A stretch of DNA of 45,526 bases from an uncultured beta proteobacterium (GTDB taxonomy: Bacteria > Pseudomonadota > Gammaproteobacteria > Burkholderiales > SG8-39). The notes under the pieces were generated by a model that was not told where the DNA came from, made no database searches, and saw nothing but the letters and a program-made list of their open reading frames with translations. Made by a program: the position numbers and the translations under genes. The stretch's first letter is position 1. Each line of letters starts with the position of its first letter. This document shows, piece by piece, positions 16,865 to 24,422 of the stretch. Where the stretch lies: assembly GCA_902826155.1 (NCBI GenBank), contig CADEDU010000049.1, positions 1-45,526 on the forward strand. Direction: 5' to 3'.

Positions 16865-17652
16865 GCGATGCGCTCCAATCGCTCGCGCAGCGTACGCACG
16901 GTTTGCTGGAACGCGGGCTCATCGTGGATGCTTTGCGTGCGCGGCCGCGCGAAAGGCACGTCGATGATCGTGTCGATCCGCCCAGGGCGCGGCGAGAGCA
17001 GCACGATGCGATCGGCCAGGAACACCGCCTCGGCGATCGAGTGCGTCACGAACACGATGGTGCAGCGCTTGGTGAGCCAGATGCGCTGCAGCTCGAGGTT
17101 GAGCTGATCGCGCGTGATCGCATCGAGCGCCCCGAACGGCTCATCCATCAGCAGGATGTGTGGTTCGTGAGAAAGCGCCCGTGCGATGGCAGCGCGCTGG
17201 CGCATGCCTCCGGACAATTGCCGCGGCCACGCGCGCTCGAATCCGCCGATGCCCACGAGCTGGCAAAGTTCGCGCGCGCGCTCCAGACGCTCGCCCTTGG
17301 GCATGCCGCGCAGCTTGAGTGGCAGCGCGACATTGTTCTGGATCGAATACCACGGGAACAGATTTGCATCCTGAAACACGACTCCCAGCTCGCTTACCGC
17401 TGCGGCATTTCGGCGCTCGCCGTCCCAGAGGGGGTGCTCGCCGATGCGCACGCCACCGGCGCTCGGTTGGATCAGACCGGCGATCATGCGCAGGATCGTG
17501 GTCTTGCCGCAGCCGGATGGGCCGAGCAGCACCAGGAACTCGCCGCCGCGAATGCTGAGCGTGGACCGATCGACGGCGAGCACGATGCCGTCGTCGGTCG
17601 CGAATCGTTTTTCTACGTCCACCAATTCGATCGTCGGAACTGCCGCGCTCAT
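16861..17652 (-). CDS. NitT/TauT-type ABC ATPase
   Basis: A 263-residue nucleotide-binding subunit. Walker A is GPSGCGKT (44-51), the Q-loop is VVFQDANLFPW, the signature LSGGMRQR, and Walker B HILLMDEPFGALDAITR. The H-loop is VTHSIAEAV. PGRI near the C-terminus is typical of the SsuB/TauB group. It is encoded 22 bases after the isochorismatase-fold gene and overlaps the permease by four bases. It is clearly paralogous to the ATPase at 44722-45525, sharing the same DEPFGALDA and TRDQLN segments. It powers import of the solute captured by the binding protein at 18351-19358. Confidence 0.95.
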   Translation of the reverse strand: MSAAVPTIELVDVEKRFATDDGIVLAVDRSTLSIRGGEFLVLLGPSGCGKTTILRMIAGLIQPSAGGVRIGEHPLWDGERRNAAAVSELGVVFQDANLFPWYSIQNNVALPLKLRGMPKGERLERARELCQLVGIGGFERAWPRQLSGGMRQRAAIARALSHEPHILLMDEPFGALDAITRDQLNLELQRIWLTKRCTIVFVTHSIAEAVFLADRIVLLSPRPGRIDTIIDVPFARPRTQSIHDEPAFQQTVRTLRERLERIA

Positions 17653-17674
17653 ACAGAAAGGCCGAACGGACCGG

Positions 17675-18325
17675 TCATGCGCGTGGACGCAATCGATCGA
17701 GCTGCGCCAGGACTCCCTCCACCGACATCACGTCGGCGTAGCGTGCGTCGAGGTCGCGCATGTGCGCCGCATGGAGTCGGTCGTTGAAATCGCCGACTGC
17801 TTCTTGCACAACGATCGTTCGAAATCCGAGCTGCATCGACTCGATCGCCGTCGCGCGCACGCAGACGCTAGTGGTGCACCCGGCGACGAGGAGGGTATCC
17901 ACGCCGCGGGCGCGAAGGATCGCTTCGAGATCGGTGCGAAAGAACGCTGAAGGGTAGTGCTTCACGATCAGCACATCGCCTGGCTGCGGGTCGAGCAACG
18001 GATCGATCTCCACCGCGCGCGTGCCCGTGCGGCACTTGTCGAGCCAGGGCACCTTGGTCGCCCACAAGCCGCCCTGACGCGCCGGATCCTCGTACGCGAT
18101 GGTGGTGAAGAACACCGGCCAGGTCCCGCGCATCGCGGCAAGCAGGCGGTTCGTCTGCCGGATCTGCGTGCTGAAGTCCCCGCCTGGGAACGCCCCATCG
18201 CTGCCGGTGAACGCGCGGCTGAAGTCGATCACGACAAGCGCCGGCGTGCGGCCGAACCCCACCCGCGCGGCGTACCCGCGCTGGTCGTAGAACGCGAGGA
18301 TCTCGTCGGCGCCGTCGGTCGTCAC
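17675..18325 (-). CDS. Isochorismatase-fold cysteine hydrolase
   Basis: A 216-residue isochorismatase-like hydrolase. The triad is Asp34 (VVIDFSRAF), Lys122 (VKHYPSAF) and Cys155 (TTSVCVRATA), so it is of the cysteine type (N-carbamoylsarcosine amidase, nicotinamidase, maleamate amidase, ureidoacrylate amidase). Start GTG 18325 was chosen because GGAGAG precedes it; the longer frame to 18397 would run back into the binding-protein gene. It sits between the binding protein and the ATPase of one ABC importer, an unusual place for an enzyme and a strong hint that it acts on the imported compound or its first product, probably releasing ammonia or a carbamate. Confidence 0.88.
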   Translation of the reverse strand: MTTDGADEILAFYDQRGYAARVGFGRTPALVVIDFSRAFTGSDGAFPGGDFSTQIRQTNRLLAAMRGTWPVFFTTIAYEDPARQGGLWATKVPWLDKCRTGTRAVEIDPLLDPQPGDVLIVKHYPSAFFRTDLEAILRARGVDTLLVAGCTTSVCVRATAIESMQLGFRTIVVQEAVGDFNDRLHAAHMRDLDARYADVMSVEGVLAQLDRLRPRA

Positions 18326-18350
18326 GGCACGCTCTCCATGCTGCCCACTG

Positions 18351-19358
18351 CTAGAGCTTGGCCACGATCTCGTCGGTGTAGAACTGTGACGGCGCACCGG
18401 CCTTCAACAGCCCTACCTTGAGCATCGAGTCGATCATCGACTTCCAGCTTGCCGCGTCGTTCTTGAAGAGCTTTGCGGTGTCGTCCTGCCACCACAGTTG
18501 CTCTTCATCGCGCATCGCTTTCAGCGTGAAGGCAAGCTCCTTGATGCCTTCGATTTCCCACTGTTTTCCCATGCGCTCGACCAGCGCGCGGCCGTCGCCC
18601 TTTCTGATCTCGATCATGGATGCCTTCTCGGCGCGCAGAATCTTGAGCAGCAGGTCGGGTTCCTTTTGCACCGTTTCGCGCAGTGCAAAGTAGGCTTGGC
18701 CGGGCATCGGCACCGCCTCGTTGATGTTCCACTGCAGGATCTTTTCGCCGGCTTCGACCAGCGTGGTGGTCGTGCCGATGCTCACGATGTGCGCGTCGAT
18801 TCGCTTTTGCTGGATCAGGCCCCAGCCGCCCGGGCTGTTGCCCACGGCCTCACGCCGCGCCGCATCGAGCGGCAAGCCGACGGCGGCCAGCATCATGTCG
18901 AGCACGTTGTCTGAAGCCGAACCCTTGGCAGCGATGCCGATCGTCTTGCCGGCCAGATCCTTCGGGTTGCGGATCGGCCGATCCGGTGAGCTGTAGATGA
19001 TGATCGGCGAGCGATGCAACGCCGTGGCGAACGCGATGATTGGCGCTCCTTCGGCGACGGCTTTGGCCACTGCGAGCGGGTCGCCGCGCCCGTAGATCGC
19101 ACGGCCGGCGATCACCTGTTGCACGGCTACTGCCGAGCCCTTGCCCGGCAGCATGGTGATGTCCAGTCCCTCCTTGCCGAAGTGGCCGCCCGCCTGGGCG
19201 TTGAAGGTGGGCGCATAGCCGATCAGAAAGCCGAACGGTGTGACGAAGCTGAGCTTGCGCTGCGCGTAGGCAGGGCGGACGGCGAGGCCAGTCGCGCCCG
19301 CGAGTGTGGCGGTGGCAGCTACGGCGCGCACGAACTGCCGGCGGGAGGTCGAATGCAT
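18351..19358 (-). CDS. NMT1/THI5-like ABC substrate-binding protein, Tat-exported
   Basis: A 335-residue periplasmic binding protein. It begins MHSTSRRQFVRAVAATATLAG, a clear twin-arginine signal (SRRQFV), ending near the AYAQ at residue 33. The mature part has the type II binding fold of the NMT1/SsuA group: GYAPTFNAQAGGHFGKEGLD, GDPLAVAKAVAEGAP, and DLAGKTIGIAAKGSASD. The start follows AAGGAGAAGG at ideal spacing. It is the receptor of the importer formed with the two following ABC genes, with an amidase-type gene between. Tat export suggests folding before export or assurance against a cytoplasmic ligand; no cofactor site is visible. Confidence 0.9.
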   Translation of the reverse strand: MHSTSRRQFVRAVAATATLAGATGLAVRPAYAQRKLSFVTPFGFLIGYAPTFNAQAGGHFGKEGLDITMLPGKGSAVAVQQVIAGRAIYGRGDPLAVAKAVAEGAPIIAFATALHRSPIIIYSSPDRPIRNPKDLAGKTIGIAAKGSASDNVLDMMLAAVGLPLDAARREAVGNSPGGWGLIQQKRIDAHIVSIGTTTTLVEAGEKILQWNINEAVPMPGQAYFALRETVQKEPDLLLKILRAEKASMIEIRKGDGRALVERMGKQWEIEGIKELAFTLKAMRDEEQLWWQDDTAKLFKNDAASWKSMIDSMLKVGLLKAGAPSQFYTDEIVAKL

Positions 19359-19432
19359 GATCCTTCTCCTTTTTCGAACGGTACTCTCAGGGCCTGTTGC
19401 GTCTGTCGAGAGTCCTTGCAGAGCGCTCGAAT

Positions 19433-21184
19433 TTACTCCGCCCGCGGCGGAATGACCGGCAACAGCAGATAGGGTTGATGCGCGGCGCTGAAGTGCAGGG
19501 TGTTGATGCCGCCGAAGATCGCCGCTGGCCGGTCGTGCGTATTGGTGTGCACGAACGGCCCGACGCCGGTGTGCGTGTACTTGAAGCCGGGCACGGTGAT
19601 CTTGCCGCCCGGGTGTTCGTAGTCTTTGCCGCGCACCGACAGGCCGAGGCGATAGCCGCGTGGCACCACGATGCAGGTGGGCCAGACTTCGATGTCCAGT
19701 TCCACTGCCGCGCCGGGCGTGAGCGGTTGCGGCTCATCGTGGGTGTGCCAGGGGCGGTAGGGCAGGCTTCTGGTCGGATCGAGCTTGCGATGCGAGGCAC
19801 GCAACCAGCCTTGGCCGATCGGCGTGCGTGGATCGTTCGCGCCTTGAAACGTCACCTCGCGGCCATCGGGCGTGAACACGCGCAGCACCAGGAAGAGGTC
19901 TGCGTCGCTGGTGTTCGAGGAGACGAACAGCTTCGCCGCAACCGGGCCCGTGATTTCCATCTCATCGCGCAACGGGGCGGAGAGAAACATGAGCCCGTGG
20001 CCGAGGGCTTCATAGTCGAGCCGCTCGGTGACCGCTGGTGCGTCGGTACGGAGGCTGCCATCGCCCGGGTCGAGATAGAACCTGGTCCAGCGGGTGCGTT
20101 CGAGCGGCCACGCGTTCTCGGCGCGCTCGACGAACCGATCGACATGGCGCACCTGCAGCAGCACGCGCGGCTGACGACCCCAACCGGTGTTCTCGCCTTT
20201 CAGGAAATGCCCGAGAAACCGCTTCTGCAGAGCGATCCCGTAGTCGGTGTAGAAGCTTTCCCAGTGCGCGCCACCGTGCGCTTCGAGCCATTTGTGCTGG
20301 GACGCTGCGTGCATGAAGCCTTCGAAATTGCCGCGCGTGTGCAGGCCTTGCCCGCCCCAATTCGCCGCGGAGAGCACGGGCACCGTGATGCGTTCCCATT
20401 GCGGCGAGCGCGCGCGATGGTCTGCCTCGTCGAGCGGACGATCGAGCATCCAGCGCTCGATATCGATGTGGCGTTTCTTCAGTTCCTCGGGTGGCAGCGT
20501 CTCCGGCCCTGAGACCCACTCGCCGGTCACCTGACTGCGCAGGCCGCGCTCGCCCAGTCCGTGCTGCACGCGCTCGACGGCGCGCGGAAACCAGTTGGTG
20601 AGAAATCCCGAGAGAATGCCGCCGTGACGCGTCGCTTCACGGTAGTAATCGCCCGAACCCTCCCAGACGACGATCGCCGCAAGATGCGGTGGCTGCAAGG
20701 CCGCCGCCTGCCAGGCATTGATGGCGTAATACGAGATGCCGTTCATGCCCACTTTGCCGTTCGACCACGTCTGCGCTGCAGCCCATTCGATGCATTGATA
20801 GATGTCCTGCGCTTCGCGCGGCGACCACGGGTCGATGAAGCCGGGCGAACGCCCCACGCCGCGCGAATCGATCCGCAGGCAGGCGTAGCCCTCGGGTACC
20901 CACTTTTCGGGGTCGACGAGTTCCCATGACTGGTACAGATTGGACGAACCCTGAAGCACTTCCGGGTGCATCTTCGTGAGGTGCTCCCACGCGCCCGGAT
21001 TGCCTTCCTGGAACGACAAGCCCTTCGCGAACGGGCCGTAGGTGAGCACTACGGGGTACCGTCCTTCCGCCGCGGGCAGGAACACATCGGCGCGCAGCAC
21101 GATGCCGTCGTCCATAGGAATCGGTGCGTTCCACAGCACGCGCATGCCGTCGCGGATTTCCTCGCTCTCCGCCGCGTTGCTCAT
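19433..21184 (-). CDS. CocE/NonD-family hydrolase
   Basis: A 583-residue alpha/beta-hydrolase of the cocaine esterase/X-Pro dipeptidyl-peptidase (S15) group. N-terminal fold: IPMDDGIVLRADVFLP, then YACLRIDSRGVGRSPG, and the nucleophile Ser151 in NGISYY (GxSYxG with the last Gly replaced by Ala). The ANWGGQGLHTRGNFEGF segment and GGAHW carry the probable acid and base. The C-terminal jelly-roll domain begins near residue 350 (RFYLDPGDGSLR, KLFVSSNTSDADLFL, GWLRASHRKLDP). No signal peptide, so probably cytoplasmic. The start follows AGGAGAAGG. It cleaves an ester or amide; its place before the importer genes suggests a bulky acylated substrate. Confidence 0.9.
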   Translation of the reverse strand: MSNAAESEEIRDGMRVLWNAPIPMDDGIVLRADVFLPAAEGRYPVVLTYGPFAKGLSFQEGNPGAWEHLTKMHPEVLQGSSNLYQSWELVDPEKWVPEGYACLRIDSRGVGRSPGFIDPWSPREAQDIYQCIEWAAAQTWSNGKVGMNGISYYAINAWQAAALQPPHLAAIVVWEGSGDYYREATRHGGILSGFLTNWFPRAVERVQHGLGERGLRSQVTGEWVSGPETLPPEELKKRHIDIERWMLDRPLDEADHRARSPQWERITVPVLSAANWGGQGLHTRGNFEGFMHAASQHKWLEAHGGAHWESFYTDYGIALQKRFLGHFLKGENTGWGRQPRVLLQVRHVDRFVERAENAWPLERTRWTRFYLDPGDGSLRTDAPAVTERLDYEALGHGLMFLSAPLRDEMEITGPVAAKLFVSSNTSDADLFLVLRVFTPDGREVTFQGANDPRTPIGQGWLRASHRKLDPTRSLPYRPWHTHDEPQPLTPGAAVELDIEVWPTCIVVPRGYRLGLSVRGKDYEHPGGKITVPGFKYTHTGVGPFVHTNTHDRPAAIFGGINTLHFSAAHQPYLLLPVIPPRAE

Positions 21185-21266
21185 GCCTTCTCCTATGACT
21201 TCTGCGGTGCGTGCTGCGTCAGGTCAAGTAGTCGCGCGAATGTTCGCCTGCGCTCGAGTCGATCAG

Positions 21267-22289
21267 TCATTTGTTCAAGCCGATGGTGTTTACCACCTGC
21301 GCCCACTTGGCAGCCTCGTCGGCATAGAACTTACCAAACGCAGGCGCATCCATCTGCATCGGCGTGAATCCGTGCTTGCCGAGCGCTTGCTGGACATCGG
21401 GCATGGCCAACGTCTGTCTGAGTGCGCCGGCGAGCTTTTCGATGATCGGGCGCGGGGTGCCTTTGGGCGCCGCCATGCCGAACCATAGCTGCACATCGAA
21501 GCCGGCAACGCCTGATTCCATGACCGTAGGCAGCTCGGGGAAGGTCGAGTCACGCTTGGCGCCGGTGGTGGCGATGCCGCGCAGCTTGCCTTCCTTCACC
21601 AGACCCACCACCGGTGGAATGGTGGAGAACATGATCTTCACTTCGCCCGAGAGCAGGTCGCGGATCGTGTCGCCACCGCCCTTGTAGTGGACCGGCATCA
21701 TCTTCGTGTTCGCCGTTGCATTGAAAAGCTCGGCGGCCAGATGGGTCGCCGTGCCGGCGCCGGCGCTGGCGTACAGCACACCGCCAGGCTTTGCTTGCGC
21801 GAACTTGATGAGATCGCCCACGTTCTTCACCTCGAGCGAGGGATGCACGACCACCACCAGGCCGGTCTGCGCCATGCCCCCTATCGGCTCGAAGTGCGAC
21901 GCCATCTTGATCTTGAAGTCCTTGAACAGGCTCTCGTTGATGGCCGTGCTCATCAGCGCCATCAGTAATGTGTAGCCGTCAGCCTCGGCGCGAGAAGCCG
22001 CTTCGGTGGCGATGTTGCCGCCGCTGCCGACGCGGTTCTCGATGATCATTTGCTCGCCTAGCACCTTGGACATCCCGCCACCCACCACGCGCGCCAGAAT
22101 GTCGGTCGGACCCGACGCGGCGAATCCAACCACGAGCTTCACCGGACGGCTGGGGTAGGTGGCTTGTGCGAGCGCAGCGACGCTGGTCGATAACGTAAAG
22201 GCTGCAACGGCCGCTGCCGCGGTCATACGCGCAATGCGATGCTGCATGAGGCGCGCGCGGCAGGCGATGGTTGGTGGCTGGGCGGTCAT
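21267..22289 (-). CDS. Bug-family TTT periplasmic receptor (5)
   Basis: A 340-residue receptor with a longish leader. The hydrophobic core is MTAAAAVAAFTLSTSVAALA and the cleavage site lies before ATYPSRP, about residue 42. Bug motifs follow: RPVKLVVGFAASGPTDI, where the usual GG is SG, then NRVGSGGNIATEAASRAEADG and MPVHYKGGGDT. The start is well supported by AAAAGGAGG. It lies 40 bases after the GlcG-like gene and 82 before the CocE gene, so one operon now carries two unrelated uptake receptors: this one and the NitT/TauT-type protein. That suggests two related substrates or a sensing role for one of them. Confidence 0.9.
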   Translation of the reverse strand: MTAQPPTIACRARLMQHRIARMTAAAAVAAFTLSTSVAALAQATYPSRPVKLVVGFAASGPTDILARVVGGGMSKVLGEQMIIENRVGSGGNIATEAASRAEADGYTLLMALMSTAINESLFKDFKIKMASHFEPIGGMAQTGLVVVVHPSLEVKNVGDLIKFAQAKPGGVLYASAGAGTATHLAAELFNATANTKMMPVHYKGGGDTIRDLLSGEVKIMFSTIPPVVGLVKEGKLRGIATTGAKRDSTFPELPTVMESGVAGFDVQLWFGMAAPKGTPRPIIEKLAGALRQTLAMPDVQQALGKHGFTPMQMDAPAFGKFYADEAAKWAQVVNTIGLNK

Positions 22290-22329
22290 GTAATCCTCCT
22301 TTTGCTGCGGACGACGAGGCGAACGGGAC

Positions 22330-22779
22330 TTAGAACGTCTGAGCGTCGTTCTCTTCGCCCGAGCGGCAGGTTTTGGCCTGGGGAAACACCGCGCGAATCG
22401 CCGCCATGGCGACCTGCTCGTCCTCCGACGATTTCACACCCGAGACGCCGATCGCACCGATCAGATCACCATCGATCAGGATCGGCACGCCGCCCTGGGC
22501 AGCGATGAACGGAAAGGTCGCGAATGCCGGGTGAGGGCCATCGACCCATCGCTGCCACACCACACTCGGACGACAGGTCATCGCCGAGGTGTTGGCTTTG
22601 GCCAGCGCGATCTGATCGTTGCCCGGTCGTGCGCCGTCCATGCGGTGCACCGCGACGATTCGTCCGCCATCGTTGAGGATGGCGATCACGACCTCCCGGC
22701 CGTTGCGGCGCGCTTCGTCCTCGGCGACCGCCATCAGCTTCTTGGCGTCATCGAGCGTCAACGTCGGTCTCATTCGCAC
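22330..22779 (-). CDS. GlcG/HbpS-family (DUF336) protein
   Basis: A 149-residue protein of the GlcG/HbpS/PduO-C family. It has LTLDDAKKLMAVAEDEA at the start, VVIAILNDGGRIVAVHRMDGA in the middle, and the Gly-rich GVPILIDGDLIGAIGVSG with SSEDEQVA near the end. Family members include a haem-binding extracellular sensor (HbpS) and GlcG of the glycolate operon. They often sit in catabolic operons with no settled function. The start is GTG 22779 after AAGGAGGAGA; ATG 22773 is an alternative. No signal peptide. It is the first gene of the eight-gene minus-strand run and diverges from the cupin over a region with two palindromes. Confidence 0.85.
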   Translation of the reverse strand: MRMRPTLTLDDAKKLMAVAEDEARRNGREVVIAILNDGGRIVAVHRMDGARPGNDQIALAKANTSAMTCRPSVVWQRWVDGPHPAFATFPFIAAQGGVPILIDGDLIGAIGVSGVKSSEDEQVAMAAIRAVFPQAKTCRSGEENDAQTF

Positions 22780-22837
22780 GGTGTCTCCTCCTTGTTGTTC
22801 CGCCTGCTCATGCGACGGCGGTCAGCTGCGGCGTAGT

Positions 22838-22849
22838 CTCGTCGACGAG
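22838..22849. promoter_or_regulatory. 12-base palindrome in the GlcG/cupin divergent region
   Basis: CTCGTCGACGAG is a perfect palindrome 58 bases upstream of the GlcG start. The same core recurs, with a two-base central insertion, at 22928-22941. Two copies of one dyad between divergent genes look like operators for a shared regulator; none is encoded nearby. GC-rich genomes produce such words by chance, so the confidence is modest. Confidence 0.35.
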
Positions 22850-22901
22850 TGCGTTCGTGAGCGTGCGTCCTGGCGCAACCTCGAAGCATGCGCGTCGCGC
22901 C

Positions 22902-22907
22902 TTGACA
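22902..22907 (+). promoter_or_regulatory. Possible -35 element for the cupin gene
   Basis: TTGACA matches the sigma-70 -35 consensus exactly, 57 bases before the cupin start. No good -10 box lies 16-18 bases downstream, so the promoter call is weak. Confidence 0.2.
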
Positions 22908-22927
22908 ACTACTGCATCGTGAAGCCA

Positions 22928-22941
22928 TCGTCGGTCGACGA
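22928..22941. promoter_or_regulatory. Second palindrome upstream of the cupin
   Basis: TCGTCG, GT and CGACGA form a dyad 23 bases before the cupin start, a variant of the palindrome at 22838-22849. A repressor here would block the cupin transcript. The role is inferred from position only. Confidence 0.3.
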
Positions 22942-22963
22942 AGATCATATCAAGGAGCCAGGC

Positions 22964-23365
22964 ATGAGCGAGACCGGAACGCGCATCGTATTGTCGCGAG
23001 CGGACGGTTCGAAGTGGGAAACGAAGGGCCTGCGCGGGTTCCTCGAGTATCGCGATCTCGGTGTCGCGCAGACGAGTGATGGGCGGTTCAGCGCAACCAT
23101 CGCCAGGGCTTTGCATGCGCACAAACCCGGCGCCGATGCGCCGATGCACGTGCACCAGCTCGGCTTTCACCTCATGTTCGTCTTCAAAGGCTGGGTGCGC
23201 TGCTACTACGAAGGACTGGGCGAGGTCGTGCTGCGCGAGGGCGACTGCGTCACCTACGAAGGTGAAGTGCCGCAAGCGCACATCGAATATTCGGCGGACT
23301 ACGAGGTTCTGCAGGTGACGATGCCTGCGGAGTTTCCCACTGTGCCGGTGCCCGCGAAAACGTAG
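22964..23365 (+). CDS. Cupin-domain protein
   Basis: A 133-residue single-domain cupin. First motif: PMHVHQLGFHLMFVFKGWV (residues 60-78), giving His62, His64 and a possible His69 as metal ligands. Second motif: REGDCVTYEGEVPQAHIEYS, giving His106. The rest is beta-sandwich. No signal peptide, so cytoplasmic. ATG 22964 follows AAGGAG; the upstream extension of this frame to 22619 is antisense to the GlcG gene and is rejected. It stands alone on the + strand between two minus-strand operons and diverges from GlcG. Small cupins in such contexts are often isomerases, dioxygenases or ligand sensors; the activity is unknown. Confidence 0.82.
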   Translation: MSETGTRIVLSRADGSKWETKGLRGFLEYRDLGVAQTSDGRFSATIARALHAHKPGADAPMHVHQLGFHLMFVFKGWVRCYYEGLGEVVLREGDCVTYEGEVPQAHIEYSADYEVLQVTMPAEFPTVPVPAKT

Positions 23366-23410
23366 TGAGATTGCGAAGTTCGGAGCTGATGAAGTCGCGA
23401 AGGGCTGCCA

Positions 23411-24379
23411 CTACTGCGGCTTGAGCCCCGCGGCGGGAATCACCTTGCGCCACTTCTCGGTTTCCTCGCGCAGGAACGCACTGAACTCCTCCGGTGTGCT
23501 CCAAGCTGATTCCTGTCCAAGCTTGACGAGCTGTTCCTGCAGCTCTGGTGTCTTGAGGGCGCCGACCAGGGCCTCGTGCAGCGTCGTGACGATGCTTCGG
23601 GGCGTGCCCGCCGGCGCGAGAATGCCGTTCCACGTGAACGCGGTGAAGTTGGCGAATCCCGACTCCATCATGGTCGGGACTTCCGGCAGCGCCGCGGCGC
23701 GCTGCCGACCTGTCACTGCGAGCGCACGCAACTTGCCCGCGCGGATCAGCGGCAGCGCGGAGGGCACCACATTGAACGTCAATTCGGCTTGCCCGCCCAC
23801 CACGTCGGCCTGCGCCTGAGCGCCGCCTTTGTAGGGGATGTGGACCATGTCGAGACCGGCGATGAGCTTGTACAACTCGCCTGCAAGATGCTGAGTGGTG
23901 CCGCCGCCAGGCGAGGTGAAGTTGACTTTGCCGGGGCGCGATTTGATGTAGTTCGCCAGTTCGGTGGCCGAGTTCGCCTGAACGGACGGATGCACCACCA
24001 GCACGTTCTGCACGATGCCGACCAGACTGATCGGTGCGAAGTCCTTGAGCGGGTCGAACGTCAGATTGGCATTCAGGCTGGGGCTGGTGGCAAGGCCGGG
24101 TGCGCCCATGAGCAGCGTGTAGCCGTCGGGGGTGGCGCGCGCGACTGTCTCCATCGCGAGGATTCCGCCTGCGCCGACCTTGTAGTCGATCAGGATCTGT
24201 TGTCCCAGCCGGGCCGAGAAGGCAGGGAGGATCGCGCGCAGCAGGATGTCGGAGCCGCCGCCCGCCGCGAAGCCGTTGACGATGCGCACCGGCTTGTCGG
24301 GAAACGCCGCAGCGCTGCCGGTGATGAGCAGGCAGACGATGACAGCGCAGATGCGTGTCGATCGCGGAGTGGTTTGCAT
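23411..24379 (-). CDS. Bug-family TTT periplasmic receptor (6)
   Basis: A 322-residue receptor. The signal peptide is residues 1-24 (ICAVIVCLLITGSAAA). Motifs: FPDKPVRIVNGFAAGGGSDI, VGAGGILAMETVARATPDG and HIPYKGGAQAQ. ATG 24379 was chosen because GAGGA lies upstream and the signal begins there; the frame runs open to 24490 but that part overlaps the racemase-like gene. It is last in the FAD-Bug-racemase-Bug run, 43 bases after the racemase-like gene. Two receptors in one operon (this and receptor 7) differ throughout and are not a recent duplicate, so they may bind different but related solutes. Confidence 0.9.
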   Translation of the reverse strand: MQTTPRSTRICAVIVCLLITGSAAAFPDKPVRIVNGFAAGGGSDILLRAILPAFSARLGQQILIDYKVGAGGILAMETVARATPDGYTLLMGAPGLATSPSLNANLTFDPLKDFAPISLVGIVQNVLVVHPSVQANSATELANYIKSRPGKVNFTSPGGGTTQHLAGELYKLIAGLDMVHIPYKGGAQAQADVVGGQAELTFNVVPSALPLIRAGKLRALAVTGRQRAAALPEVPTMMESGFANFTAFTWNGILAPAGTPRSIVTTLHEALVGALKTPELQEQLVKLGQESAWSTPEEFSAFLREETEKWRKVIPAAGLKPQ

Positions 24380-24422
24380 GGAGATCCTCTTCTTTGTTGG
24401 CGACGATCGACGCATGATTAAT

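Noticed and set aside
19397..20512. Plus-strand open frame of 371 codons
   Set aside because: Antisense to the CocE/NonD hydrolase; no recognisable fold.
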